Shown here in pieces: positions 42,291 to 51,012 of a DNA stretch of 64,000 nucleotides. Both the position numbers and the translations under genes were made by a program. The stretch is from AP-15 sp963812675. Its GTDB lineage: Bacteria; Pseudomonadota; Alphaproteobacteria; ATCC43930; CGMCC-115725. Every line of letters begins with the position of its first letter. Position 1 is the stretch's first letter. The notes under the pieces are model-generated. The model was not told the DNA's origin and ran no database searches. It worked only from the letters and a program-made list of their open reading frames with translations. The stretch covers positions 476,104 through 540,103 of the forward strand of contig CAWEWR010000024.1 in NCBI GenBank assembly GCA_963812675.1. The letters run 5' to 3'.

Positions 42291-42743
42291 TTGAAGAGGT
42301 CGGCGAAAGAGCTGGCGGAGCCCAACTCGGCTCCGAAATATGGGCGCGGCACCGGGGTGCCAAACCCGATAGACATACATGTCGGCGGCCGCATCAGAAT
42401 GCGTCGTCTGCTTTTGGGGATGAACCAGGAGACGCTCGCCAACGCGCTCGGCCTCACCTTTCAGCAGGTCCAAAAATACGAGGGCGGCGCGAACCGTGTC
42501 AGCGCCTCCCGGCTGTCGGCGATGGCGGATATCTTGAGCGTGCCGATTTCCTATTTTTTCGGCGATCTGCGGGCCGACGATGCCGAGATCAGCCCCGAGG
42601 ACCGGCAGTGGCGTGAATACCTTCAGCGGCCCGAGACGATCGAGTTCATCCGGCTGTACTACGCGATCCCCGACCCGAAGATTCGGCGCCAGTTCCTCGA
42701 TATGGCCAAGACGGTCGCCGAATCGTTCGAGGCGAAGCCGTAA
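42291..42743 (+). CDS. XRE-family helix-turn-helix regulator, paralogue
   Basis: 150 residues from a TTG at 42291 with GAGGGG upstream; a TTG at 42252 is an alternative. The helix-turn-helix M-N-Q-E-T-L-A-N-A-L-G-L-T-F-Q-Q-V-Q-K-Y lies near residues 46-65 and V-P-I-S-Y-F-F-G-D near residue 85. It resembles the regulator at 13312-13773 over the DNA-binding half. Convergent with glmS; targets unknown. Confidence 0.82.
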   Translation: MKRSAKELAEPNSAPKYGRGTGVPNPIDIHVGGRIRMRRLLLGMNQETLANALGLTFQQVQKYEGGANRVSASRLSAMADILSVPISYFFGDLRADDAEISPEDRQWREYLQRPETIEFIRLYYAIPDPKIRRQFLDMAKTVAESFEAKP

Positions 42744-42780
42744 TTCTTGGTCTCAACGCACGCCTCTGCGAGCTGATCCC

Positions 42781-44604
42781 CTACTCCACCGTGACGCTCT
42801 TCGCCAGGTTTCGGGGCTGATCGACGTCGGTGCCTTTGAGGACGGCGACGTGGTAGGCGAGGAGTTGGATCGGGATCGCGTAGAGGAGGGGAGCGACAAA
42901 CGGGTCGCAATTCGGCACCGCGATGCCGAAGGCGAGGCGGTCGGCAAGGCGGGCGACGCCGGCGGTGTCGGAGATCATCACGACGCGGCCGCCGCGGGCC
43001 ATCACCTCTTCGACATTCCCTAGGGTCTTTTCGAAAAGATCGTCGTGCGGCGCCAGCACGATGATCGGCACGTTCTCGTCGATAAGCGCGATCGGGCCGT
43101 GTTTCATCTCGCCGGCGGCATAGCCCTCGGCATGGATATAGGAGATCTCCTTCAGCTTGAGAGCGCCCTCGAGCGCCAGCGGATAGGCGCTGCCGCGGCC
43201 GAGATAGAGGACGTCGCGCGCCTCGGCGATCTCGACGGCAATTTCGCGGATCCGCTCGTCGTGGTTCAATACGTCGCTCGCGCGCGACGGGATCTCGGTC
43301 ATGACGCCGACGAGCTCCGCCTCGCGCTTATGGCTGATGGCGCCCCGGGCCCGCGCCAGCGCGACGGTGAACGAGGCGAGGACGGCGAGCTGTGTCGTGA
43401 AGGCCTTGGTCGAGGCGACACCGATCTCGGGGCCGGCCAGGGTCGGCAATACGACATCGGCCTCGCGGGCGATCGAGCTTTCCGGCTGGTTGACGACCGC
43501 GATGATCTTCTGCGCTTGCGCCTTTGCGTAACGTAACGCCGCCAAAGTGTCGGCGGTCTCGCCCGATTGCGATACGAAGATCGCCGCGCCGCCGCGCGGC
43601 ATTGCCGGCGCCCGGTAGCGGAACTCCGAGGCGATGTCGATCTCGACCGAGATGCGCGCGATCCGTTCGAGCCAGTATTTCGCAACAATGCAGGCATGAT
43701 AGGCGGTGCCGCAGGCGATCATCGTCACCCGCTCCAGCTCGCCCAACTCAAAGGGCAGCTCCGGCAGATGCACGGTGCGGGTCGCCGGGTTGATCAATGC
43801 GTTCAGCGTGTCGCCGATTACCGCCGGTTGCTCGAAGATCTCCTTCAGCATGAAGTGGCGGTAATTGCCCTTGCCGATCAGCGCGCCCGAGGCGGCGGAT
43901 TCGCGGATCGGGCGCTGGACTTCATTGTTGGCGACATCGAAAACAGTCACCGCGCGCGAGGTAACGACCGCCCAGTCGCCCTCTTCGAGATAAGTGATGC
44001 GGCGGGTCAGCGGCGCCAGCGCCAACGCGTCGGAGCCGAGGAACATCTCGCCGTCGCCATAGCCGATCGCGAGCGGGCTGCCGCGGCGAGCGCCGATCAG
44101 CAAATCGTGCTCGCCGGCAAACAGAAAGGCGAGCGCAAACGCGCCGTCGAGCCGAGCCAAGGTCTTCGCCACCGCCTGTTGCGGCGACAGCCCCTGGTCG
44201 AGAAAATGCGTCGCGAGGATAGCCACCGCCTCGGTGTCGGTATCGGTGCGGAAAACGTGGCCGAGCCCTTCGAGCTCGTGCCGCAACGCCTGGAAATTCT
44301 CGATAATGCCATTGTGGACGACCGCGACGCGGTCGGTGGCGATCGGGTGGGCATTGGTCTCGGTCGGCAGGCCGTGTGTCGCCCAGCGGGTATGCCCGAT
44401 GCCGATGGCCCCTTGCACCGGCTGATGGTCGATCCGGCGGGCGAGGTTGGCGAGCTTGCCTTCGGCGCGGCGGCACTCGATGCGCCCGTCGACCAACGTC
44501 GCGATGCCGGCCGAATCATAGCCGCGATATTCGAGGCGGCGCAGTCCTTCGAGCAGCCCCGGCGCGACCGTATCCCGGGCGATGATGCCGATGATGCCGC
44601 ACAT
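42781..44604 (-). CDS. glmS: Glutamine-fructose-6-phosphate aminotransferase (isomerising)
   Basis: 607-residue enzyme of amino-sugar synthesis. Cys2 of M-C-G-I-I-G-I is the glutaminase nucleophile; R-W-A-T-H-G near residue 73 and N-G-I-I-E-N near residue 98 belong to the same domain. Two SIS domains follow, with S-Q-S-G-E-T-A-D-T near residue 347, and the C-terminus D-V-D-Q-P-R-N-L-A-K-S-V-T-V-E is canonical. Its start overlaps the glmU stop by one base. Confidence 0.97.
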   Translation of the reverse strand: MCGIIGIIARDTVAPGLLEGLRRLEYRGYDSAGIATLVDGRIECRRAEGKLANLARRIDHQPVQGAIGIGHTRWATHGLPTETNAHPIATDRVAVVHNGIIENFQALRHELEGLGHVFRTDTDTEAVAILATHFLDQGLSPQQAVAKTLARLDGAFALAFLFAGEHDLLIGARRGSPLAIGYGDGEMFLGSDALALAPLTRRITYLEEGDWAVVTSRAVTVFDVANNEVQRPIRESAASGALIGKGNYRHFMLKEIFEQPAVIGDTLNALINPATRTVHLPELPFELGELERVTMIACGTAYHACIVAKYWLERIARISVEIDIASEFRYRAPAMPRGGAAIFVSQSGETADTLAALRYAKAQAQKIIAVVNQPESSIAREADVVLPTLAGPEIGVASTKAFTTQLAVLASFTVALARARGAISHKREAELVGVMTEIPSRASDVLNHDERIREIAVEIAEARDVLYLGRGSAYPLALEGALKLKEISYIHAEGYAAGEMKHGPIALIDENVPIIVLAPHDDLFEKTLGNVEEVMARGGRVVMISDTAGVARLADRLAFGIAVPNCDPFVAPLLYAIPIQLLAYHVAVLKGTDVDQPRNLAKSVTVE

Positions 44605-45959
44605 CAGTTCTTCCTCCGTAGCCGTGCCCTGATTTCGGCCGCGCGCCGCGGCTTGTCCACCTGGTGCCCGCGGGCGATCGACAGCGCATCGGCGGGGACA
44701 TCCCGGGTGATCACGCTGCCGGCAGCGACGATCGCGCGGTCGCCGACCGTGACCGGCGCCACGAACGCCGTATTCGAGCCGATGAACGCCCCTTCCCCGA
44801 TTATCGTGCGGGATTTGTTAACGCCGTCGTAATTGCAGGTGATCGCGCCGGCGCCGATGTTCGTCTTCGCCCCCACGTCGGCGTCGCCGATATACGAAAG
44901 GTGGTTGGCCTTGACCCCGGCGCCGAGCCGGGCGGCCTTGACCTCGACAAAATTGCCGACATGCACCTCCTCCTCGAGGACCGCTCCTGGGCGCAGGCGG
45001 GCAAACGGGCCGACCCGCGCGCCCGTTCCGACCGCCGCCCCCTCGAGATAGGAGAACGAGCAGATCCTCGCCCCCTCGCCGACCGTGACGCCGGGGCCGA
45101 AAGTGACGTTCGGCTCGACGACGACGTCGCGGCCGAGCTGCGTGTCGGCGCTGAGGAATACGGTCTCCGGCGCGACCAGGGTCACTCCCGAATCCAGTGC
45201 CGCGCGGCGCAGCCGGCGCTGCATCAACGCCTCCGCCTCGGCGAGTTCGGCGCGGGTGTTGACGCCGAGCAATTCCTTAGTTGGAAGTTCGACCGACCGG
45301 CAGGGGAGTCCCTTTCGGCGGGCGACGGCGACGACATCGGTCAGGTAGAACTCGCGCTTGGCATTGTCGCTATCGAGCGCATCGAGGAATTCGGCGAGAC
45401 GGCAAGCCTCGATCACCATGATGCCGCCATTGACGAGGCCGATCGCCTGCTCCTCGGGGCCTGCGTCGGCCGCCTCGACGATCCGTTCGAGCGCGCCGTC
45501 GGGCGCCAGCACGAAACGGCCGTAAGGTCCGGGATCGGCGGGACGCATGCCCGCGACGAGGACGGCCGCCGCGGTGCGGCGCCGCTCCGCCAATAACCGC
45601 GACAACGTCTCGGCGGTGAGAAACGGCGTATCGCCGTAGAGCACGAGAACGTCCTCGATCGAGCCCTGCGGCGCCAGGCGGCCATCGAGCGCCCCGAATG
45701 CGGTGCGCACGGCATCGCCGGTGCCGAGCGGCGCATCCTGCACGACGCTCTCCGCCGGAGCGACGATCGCGGCGACATCTTCCATTCGCGGCCCGACCAC
45801 GACGAGGGTCGCGGCTGGGGATAGCGGGCGCAACGCCGCCAAAGGATAGGCGATCATCGGCCGCCCGGCGATCGGATGCATCACCTTGGGCATGGCGGAT
45901 TTCATCCGTGTGCCGCTACCGGCGGCAAGAACGACTGCAGCGAATGGCGATTGGCTCAT
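44604..45959 (-). CDS. glmU: Bifunctional UDP-N-acetylglucosamine pyrophosphorylase / glucosamine-1-phosphate N-acetyltransferase
   Basis: 451-residue enzyme that completes UDP-GlcNAc synthesis for peptidoglycan and lipopolysaccharide. The N-terminal uridyltransferase has L-A-A-G-S-G-T-R-M-K-S near residue 11. The C-terminal left-handed beta helix has G-N-F-V-E-V-K near residue 336 and N-Y-D-G-V-N-K near residue 379. Forms an operon with glmS. The 187 bases upstream, shared divergently or tandemly with thiE, hold no gene. Confidence 0.97.
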   Translation of the reverse strand: MSQSPFAAVVLAAGSGTRMKSAMPKVMHPIAGRPMIAYPLAALRPLSPAATLVVVGPRMEDVAAIVAPAESVVQDAPLGTGDAVRTAFGALDGRLAPQGSIEDVLVLYGDTPFLTAETLSRLLAERRRTAAAVLVAGMRPADPGPYGRFVLAPDGALERIVEAADAGPEEQAIGLVNGGIMVIEACRLAEFLDALDSDNAKREFYLTDVVAVARRKGLPCRSVELPTKELLGVNTRAELAEAEALMQRRLRRAALDSGVTLVAPETVFLSADTQLGRDVVVEPNVTFGPGVTVGEGARICSFSYLEGAAVGTGARVGPFARLRPGAVLEEEVHVGNFVEVKAARLGAGVKANHLSYIGDADVGAKTNIGAGAITCNYDGVNKSRTIIGEGAFIGSNTAFVAPVTVGDRAIVAAGSVITRDVPADALSIARGHQVDKPRRAAEIRARLRRKN

Positions 45960-46146
45960 TAACTAATAACCGAAGACATTAACGGCGGCACGATTGCCCC
46001 GAGCTGCCGGAAATACAACACACACATTGTTGCAAAATGCGTCAATACCGCAAAGAATTTTGCTTCGGCATTGACCTCAACATCTTCGGCGACGGTCAAC
46101 ATTGCGGGCGCGGCTCGAGGTGCTGGTGGAGCCCGGCGCCATCCGG

Positions 46147-46818
46147 CTACGACGATCGATCGATGAAGGCGCGGCCATAGCGGGCGAACACATCGTTGAA
46201 CTCGCGGACTGCAGCGCGAGGCCCTTTGGGGTACGACCAAATCGCGCTGATGACGGCGAGGAAGTCAGCGCCGGCTTCGACGAGCGGTCCGCAATTCTCT
46301 TGCGTGATGCCGCCGATCGCGCAGCACGGGACGACGGTGGTGTCACTCCAGTCGCGCAGCAATTCGGGGTCGGCGTGGTGCTTCGCGGCCTTGGTCGCGC
46401 TTGGGAAAAAGGCGCCGAAGGCGACGTAGTCGGCGCCGGCTTCGGCGGCGGTAATGGCGCGGTCGCGGCTGGCGCCGCAGGTCACCCCGACGATGCGGTC
46501 GGAGCCGAGCAGCCGTCTGGCCTCGGCGTAGGGCATGTCCTCTTCCCCGACATGCACCCCGTCGCAATCGAGCTCGGCGGCGAGGTCGGGGCGGTCATTC
46601 ATGATGAATGCGACGCCGCGGTCCTGGGAGATCGGCTTTAGCACCTTAGTGGCGCGTCGAATCGCGTCGTCCTCGACATCCTTGAGGCGCAGCTGCAGGC
46701 AAGCGACATCGCCGCCGGCCAGCGCCTCCTCGAGCTCTTGAGCAAACCGGTCGGGGTCGAGCGCGGGCGGCGTAATCAGATAGAGCCGCGTCGTCGCCCG
46801 CGTCTCATTCAGCGCCAA
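46147..46818 (-). CDS. thiE: Thiamine phosphate synthase
   Basis: 223-residue TIM-barrel enzyme joining the pyrimidine and thiazole parts of thiamine. Typical stretches are C-L-Q-L-R-L-K near residue 40, F-I-M-N-D-R-P-D-L-A near residue 70, D-G-V-H-V-G-E-E-D near residue 85 and D-Y-V-A-F-G-A-F-F-P-S near residue 130. No other thi genes or TPP riboswitch are seen nearby, so it may be a ThiE-like protein. Confidence 0.85.
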   Translation of the reverse strand: MALNETRATTRLYLITPPALDPDRFAQELEEALAGGDVACLQLRLKDVEDDAIRRATKVLKPISQDRGVAFIMNDRPDLAAELDCDGVHVGEEDMPYAEARRLLGSDRIVGVTCGASRDRAITAAEAGADYVAFGAFFPSATKAAKHHADPELLRDWSDTTVVPCCAIGGITQENCGPLVEAGADFLAVISAIWSYPKGPRAAVREFNDVFARYGRAFIDRSS

Positions 46819-46821
46819 GGC

Positions 46822-46938
46822 TTAATCCTTGTCTTGATAAATCTTGACGATCTTGTCGAGCATGACCAAGGCTTCCTCCTTCGGCCGGTGGTTGGCGCCA
46901 TCCTTTTTAACAAACGCCCGAACCCGTTTTTTTATCAA
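46822..46938 (-). CDS. Possible 38-residue small protein
   Basis: A TTG-initiated frame ends three bases upstream of thiE and reads K-K-R-V-R-A-F-V-K-K-D-G, then E-E-A-L-V-M-L-D-K-I-V-K-I. The lysine-rich amphipathic character is protein-like, but the ribosome site is weak and no family is recognised. It may be the end of a lost gene. Confidence 0.2.
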   Translation of the reverse strand: MIKKRVRAFVKKDGANHRPKEEALVMLDKIVKIYQDKD

Positions 46939-47044
46939 ACCGGGCGAGATTAGGCGAGAACCTCCGCGCGATGCCTCTCGACGCGCTGGAGCGCCGCAAG
47001 CTGCCGCGGTAAGACGCCCCGCTCGACCCACCTCGGAGACGACG

Positions 47045-47362
47045 ATGCCCAAATCTCTCGTTCTTTTCCTGGCCGCCGCCTTGGTCTCAGCGGGTGCTCT
47101 GTCCTCCGACGCGGATAGCGTCCTGGCGCAAGGTGCACAGCCGAGCCTGCCCAGCGCACCGCAGCCGACCCCGAGCTTTCCGGCCGGACCGCGGTTGCCG
47201 GGGGGGCCGCCGGGCGGCTCCGGCAATTATGCCGTCAGCTCGGCGGCAAACGAGCACGCCGCCTTTTTATGGGTCGTGGACAACGTTCAGCATGCCGTCG
47301 TTTTGTGCGAAAAGGCCGACGGCGGCAAGGATTTCACCTGCATAAAGAAGCCGCTGCCTTGA
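47045..47362 (+). CDS. Small exported protein of unknown function
   Basis: 105 residues. A clear signal peptide (M-P-K-S-L-V-L-F-L-A-A-A-L...V-L-A-Q) is followed by a Pro/Gly-rich linker and a short domain with F-L-W-V-V-D-N-V-Q-H-A-V-V-L-C-E-K near residue 77 and a second Cys near the end (F-T-C-I-K-K), which may pair. No family recognised. Confidence 0.6.
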   Translation: MPKSLVLFLAAALVSAGALSSDADSVLAQGAQPSLPSAPQPTPSFPAGPRLPGGPPGGSGNYAVSSAANEHAAFLWVVDNVQHAVVLCEKADGGKDFTCIKKPLP

Positions 47363-47441
47363 CAGCAGCGCCGTCGAAGCGCGACACCGAGGCCCAGCGA
47401 TATTCTGATTGGCGGCAACTTAGTTGGTGGGAACTCAGCGG

Positions 47442-48155
47442 ATGGCGCTCTCCGACGTGAAGGCTCTCACTTTCGACGTGTTCGGGACCGTGGTGAACTG
47501 GCGCGACAGCATCGCCCGAGAGGCGAAAACTTTTCTCGGGCCGAAGGGCTACGAGAAGGATTGGCACGCCTTCGCAGATCGCTGGCGGGCCCGCTATCAG
47601 CCGGCGATGGAGAAGGTGCGCAAGGGCGAGCGGCCGTGGGCCAGGCTCGACGACCTGCATCGCGAGAACCTGGTCGAGCTCTTGAGGGAATTTGAAATCG
47701 GCGGTCTCGAGGAGGGTGACATCGATCACCTCAACCGCGCCTGGCACCGGCTCAGCGGATGGCCCGACAGCGTCGAAGGGCTCACCCGCCTCAAACGCAA
47801 GTTCATCCTTGCGACATTGTCGAACGGCAATGTCGCGCTGATGGTCAACATGGCCAAATATGCCGGCCTGCCGTGGGATGTGATCCTCGGTGCGGAGATC
47901 GCCCGCGCCTACAAACCGCAGCCCGAGGCCTACGACCGCAGCGCCGCGCTGCTCGACCTCAAACCCGAGCAATGCATGATGGTGGCGGCACATAATGGCG
48001 ATCTTGTCGCGGCGCGCAGCCGCGGGTTTCGCACCGCCTTTGTCAGCCGGCCGCTCGAACATGGCCCCAACAAGACCAGAGATCTCAAAGCCGAGCACGA
48101 TTTCGACGTGGTAGCCGGCGATTTTATCGATCTGGCAACCAAGCTCGGCTGCTGA
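47442..48155 (+). CDS. Haloacid dehalogenase, type II (HAD superfamily)
   Basis: 237 residues. The nucleophile Asp is in L-T-F-D-V-F-G-T-V-V-N-W near residue 10, motif II in L-S-N-G-N near residue 127 and motif III/IV in A-R-A-Y-K-P-Q-P-E and A-A-H-N-G-D-L near residues 155-187. F-R-T-A-F-V-S-R-P-L-E-H-G-P is characteristic of L-2-haloacid dehalogenases. The substrate could be a 2-haloacid or a phosphate ester; sequence alone does not decide. Confidence 0.85.
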   Translation: MALSDVKALTFDVFGTVVNWRDSIAREAKTFLGPKGYEKDWHAFADRWRARYQPAMEKVRKGERPWARLDDLHRENLVELLREFEIGGLEEGDIDHLNRAWHRLSGWPDSVEGLTRLKRKFILATLSNGNVALMVNMAKYAGLPWDVILGAEIARAYKPQPEAYDRSAALLDLKPEQCMMVAAHNGDLVAARSRGFRTAFVSRPLEHGPNKTRDLKAEHDFDVVAGDFIDLATKLGC

Positions 48156-48177
48156 GGATTCAGGCGAGCCCGCCGCG

Positions 48178-48240
48178 TGTGGGCGCGACTGTAGTTGAAC
48201 CAGTGATCCACGATGTCAACTGGTGTGCGCTCATTAGCCC
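48178..48240 (-). pseudogene. Decayed copy of tRNA-Val(GAC)
   Basis: TGTGGGCGCGACTG, TTGAACCAGTGATCC and ACGATGTCAAC line up, in the same order and orientation, with the intact tRNA-Val at 50844-50918. The cloverleaf is broken, especially in the D arm and 5' half. It may be the 3'-end copy left by integration of an element at the tRNA. Confidence 0.7.
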
Positions 48241-48506
48241 CAATTTGGCGGAGCCCGAACACGCGCTGGTTCTGAAGATAAAGCTCCATTGGAGAGAGTT
48301 GCTTGCCGTTGGAGCACGAACCATCCCAGAGCGCCAACCGCGGCGAGGCTGAGCAGCGCCAGCGCCACCAAATTCATCAGCAAGTCGATCGGCATCTCTA
48401 CCACGACAAGCATCAGCAGCGCGATGCCTGGGCTCGCCAGAATGAGAACCGAGATCGCCGATCCGCAAGCCGCATATCGTACACCGCGCACTGAATGACC
48501 CTCCAT
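48234..48506 (-). CDS. Possible small membrane protein
   Basis: 90-residue frame with two hydrophobic segments (about residues 17-36 and 40-66) and no recognised family. It lies in a debris-rich region and its ribosome site is not strong, so it may not be expressed. Confidence 0.35.
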   Translation of the reverse strand: MEGHSVRGVRYAACGSAISVLILASPGIALLMLVVVEMPIDLLMNLVALALLSLAAVGALGWFVLQRQATLSNGALSSEPARVRAPPNWG

Positions 48507-48528
48507 CCGCCTTGCTCTCGCCCATTGC

Positions 48529-48756
48529 CTACGCGTCGCACTTCTCCACGTCGCCGAGACCGGTTCTGAATGGCGTAGAGCTCATTTGGCCCCAAGGCTG
48601 GGGTTTCAAGTCGACGCAGAAGGCGGTCAAAAGTATCTGGACCCTTGTCAGGATTTCATCTCGAACTCTTGGATGTTTGATTTCACGGATCACCCCGATT
48701 AGGCGTATAGCTGTCCACAACCCAAGTACCGGGCCATCATCTGTCGTATAGATCAT
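48529..48756 (-). CDS. Hypothetical protein, doubtful
   Basis: 75-residue frame with a plausible amino-acid mix (I-R-L-I-G-V-I-R-E-I-K-H-P-R-V-R near residue 17). No family or strong start signal is seen. Listed because base composition here is less GC-rich, making a chance frame less likely than elsewhere. Confidence 0.25.
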   Translation of the reverse strand: MIYTTDDGPVLGLWTAIRLIGVIREIKHPRVRDEILTRVQILLTAFCVDLKPQPWGQMSSTPFRTGLGDVEKCDA

Positions 48757-48931
48757 CCTATTCTCCGTTTCGATCTTTTTGGGATACGGCTATACTCTGC
48801 GCTCTCCGTCTCAGGAACGTCACTCCAGCGTCATTAACACAGCCGACAACTAAATTTTTAAACGGAGTTTGAAATGGATTTGGGGAACTTGCCGTGGTTC
48901 CTGCGGAAGCTGGAAGCCAGCGGGTTGCCCC

Positions 48932-49114
48932 TTACCTTGACCCCCCGCCGGCATATAGCCCAAGGAACACCAAGGCCGTCCCGGCACACATAAGGCCGAT
49001 GCTCAAAGGCCGGCCAGCCGCCGCCATGCGGTGTAGAGTGAGGCTGAGCCCCATAACGACGAAGCCCGCCAAGGTCAAAATGTTCATCCCGAAGAGGATG
49101 TCTTTGGTGAACAT
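48932..49114 (-). CDS. Possible 60-residue two-helix membrane protein
   Basis: Two hydrophobic stretches (about residues 9-27 and 37-55) with a short basic loop L-H-R-M-A-A-A-G-R between them. No family recognised and no clear ribosome site. Low but real chance of being a gene. Confidence 0.4.
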   Translation of the reverse strand: MFTKDILFGMNILTLAGFVVMGLSLTLHRMAAAGRPLSIGLMCAGTALVFLGLYAGGGSR

Positions 49115-49306
49115 TGCGCCGTAATACGATTTTTGGGGCCTGCCGCGCGAGCCCGACCTTATCTCCAGACCTTATCTGAGGTATAGGGTGGAGCCCTAGC
49201 GGAAGTCGCGCCCCCTGATCTCCACGTCGACGTCCTGCGTCAACTGGCGCCCCGCGGATTTCCGCTCGGCCATGGCTGAGCGGATCGGGCGCTGCGGAGG
49301 GACCTA

Positions 49307-49447
49307 ATGCTCTTGCAGAGATGGCTCGCCGCGCTATTCGCCGTATTGGCGCTCACCGGGTGCGCCCCTGTGGCAGTCGGGCCAAGACAGACGCCGAGCG
49401 CGCCTTATCAACAAGTCGACCCGCGCGACACCGCCGGTATGCACTAA
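49307..49447 (+). CDS. Small lipoprotein (46 residues)
   Basis: ATG with GGAGGGACCTA just upstream. The peptide is M-L-L-Q-R-W-L-A-A-L-F-A-V-L-A-L-T-G-C-A followed by a short Pro/Gln-rich tail. L-T-G-C is a lipobox, so the Cys would be lipidated and the protein exported. No family recognised; short lipoproteins of this kind are easily missed by gene callers. Confidence 0.55.
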   Translation: MLLQRWLAALFAVLALTGCAPVAVGPRQTPSAPYQQVDPRDTAGMH

Positions 49448-49576
49448 CCGGATAACCGGCCCTAATGCAAATGCCAGGCCGAACCTCCCATTCTTGAGAT
49501 CAAGGCACCCTATCCTAGCCATAGGGTTGCCGCCGGTTTCGAAGTAGATTGGTTAAGCCAATCAACCGGCGGACAA

Positions 49577-49745
49577 GTTCATGCCCCCGACCGCCGCCTC
49601 ACCGCGATCCTCGCCGCCTACGTGGCGGGCTCCCGCCAGATGGTGGATGAGGAGGGCGCGCACGAGCAGCTCAATGCGCATCCCGGCGAGCTGATCAATC
49701 CGAATAGATCGAGGAGCACAACGGCGGGGTGGTGAAGAACACTCC
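49577..49745 (+). pseudogene. N-terminal relic of a class III adenylate/guanylate cyclase-type protein
   Basis: The frame reads R-R-L-T-A-I-L-A-A-Y-V-A-G-S-R-Q-M-V-D-E-E-G and G-E-L-I-N-P, then shifts by one base to I-E-E-H-N-G-G-V-V-K-N-T. Intact proteins read R-R-L-A-A-I-L-A-A-D-V-A-G-Y-S-R...D-E-E-G and I-A-E-H-x-G-R-I-V-K-T-T-G-D-G. The catalytic Asp of A-A-D-V is Tyr here. Only the first 55 or so codons remain. Confidence 0.7.
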
Positions 49746-49748
49746 AAA

Positions 49749-49833
49749 GGCTTGCGGCAGAGGGCCTCAGGCAAGTCGGAGATCGCGCGGCGCCTGGGTG
49801 TCGGCGAACGGTCAGTTTACCGGATGCTGGGCC
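49749..49833 (+). pseudogene. C-terminal helix-turn-helix relic of a serine recombinase
   Basis: Reads G-L-R-Q-R-A-S-G-K-S-E-I-A-R-R-L-G-V-G-E-R-S-V-Y as two joined parts, the resolvase C-terminal DNA-binding motif. It abuts the cyclase relic directly and has no catalytic domain. It supports a lost mobile element between the two tRNA-Val sequences. Confidence 0.65.
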
Positions 49834-49977
49834 GAGGCGGTGCCGGGGAGAGCGTGGGCGGGGCAGATCCTCCGTGAGGAACCCGCGAAAGGCGCCAGTG
49901 GTTTTACGTGCATCGCCAATTGCACTGGAGGACAGAATGACTAAGCATCTACTGGCCGGTGTGGCGCCTTCGGGTTG

Positions 49978-50298
49978 ATGTCAGGTGTCGCTTTCGCGCA
50001 GGCTTACCCTCCCACATACCCGCCGCCGCCGCCTGCCACAACCGTAATGCCGGCCGTTCCAGTTGCTCCCGTGCCCGTCCCCAACACGTCGACGACTACC
50101 ACGACCGTCGCACCGAGCCCGGACAGCGATCATCGGGAAGTGAACGTCCATAAGGAGGTCGATAGGAAGGGCAACACGGTGATCGAGAAGGACATCCACC
50201 GGGAAGGCATTACGGGCAGCACCGAGACGCATACAAAGACCGAGACCGACCGGAACGGCACCACTACCCACTCGGAGACGACCACGAAACAGGAGTAA
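49978..50298 (+). CDS. Exported low-complexity protein with a frameshifted signal peptide
   Basis: About 107 residues: S-G-V-A-F-A-Q, a Pro-rich stretch, then a Thr-rich charged tail (V-N-V-H-K-E-V-D-R-K-G-N-T and E-T-H-T-K-T-E-T-D-R-N-G). The natural start is probably the ATG at 49937, which has a strong GGAGGACAG site and reads M-T-K-H-L-L-A-G-V-A. That frame meets a TGA at 49976-49978, one base out of phase with the rest. The gene is therefore broken by an indel or by a base error. Function unknown. Confidence 0.5.
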   Translation: MSGVAFAQAYPPTYPPPPPATTVMPAVPVAPVPVPNTSTTTTTVAPSPDSDHREVNVHKEVDRKGNTVIEKDIHREGITGSTETHTKTETDRNGTTTHSETTTKQE

Positions 50299-50843
50299 CC
50301 GCTGGCCGGCGCTCGAACCGCGAGATATCGGGCGCGACCGGGCAGGGAGAGGGCGCACGAAGTTAGCCCGCACTCAGTCCTGGAAGGGACCCGTGCCGAT
50401 CCCTGCGATTTGGGAACGCGCCCGCCTCAATTGGGGTTGGCTCCTCCGGCATCCGCCGCAGGAAGGGGTCTCCGCGCCGCCTATGGGGCCCCAAGCCTCC
50501 CGGTGGGGAAAAACCCCCGCCTCCGATCCCGGATCTGGGCCAGATGGGACCCGGAACCCGCGCTGGAGCTGGTGATCCGGCCCGTGGGCGCTTGGGCGCG
50601 GGGTTCGGACGGGGCGGAGGGCCGTGGTAAGGGCAAGGATTGACCTTCGCGCGCGTGGGCGCGTGGCGGGTGAGGGTGGAGGAGCCTCGGCGCGGGGCAC
50701 CTCGGGGGAAACCGCAAGAGGGTTCGCTCGCTGTTCGCTAGGGAGGCCGCGTTGATCGGCCAAAAAGCGGTCCTGCCGCTTACCTCTCGCTTACCCAGAA
50801 AATCGGCGGTCGCCGCTCTGGTACTCTAAGTGCCTGAAAAGTA
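50299..50843. other. Intergenic region, no gene recognised
   Basis: 545 GC-rich bases between the low-complexity protein and tRNA-Val. Open frames on both strands have unnatural composition (Pro, Arg, Ala runs). Nothing can be supported. Confidence 0.5.
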
Positions 50844-50918
50844 TGGTGGGCGCGACTGGGATTGAACCAGTGACCCCTACGATGTCAACGTAGTGCTCTC
50901 CCGCTGAGCTACGCGCCC
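50844..50918 (-). tRNA. tRNA-Val (anticodon GAC)
   Basis: 75 bases including an encoded CCA. On the minus strand the acceptor GGGCGCG pairs with CGCGCCC, the D arm contains AGCTCAGCGGGAGAGC, the anticodon arm CTACG-TTGACAT-CGTAG places GAC at the anticodon, and the T arm is CTGGTTCAATCCCAG. A decayed copy lies at 48178-48240. Confidence 0.97.
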
Positions 50919-51012
50919 GTAACCATGGTCGGGGTGGGACGAGGGTGTAGCGAAAATGCGGACGGCAGGCAAGCCACGGGGAGCTGAGTTCACCGCCGGG
51001 TCCGGCGCGGCA

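Noticed and set aside
46147..46818. TPP riboswitch for thiE
   Set aside because: No THI-box motif is visible upstream.
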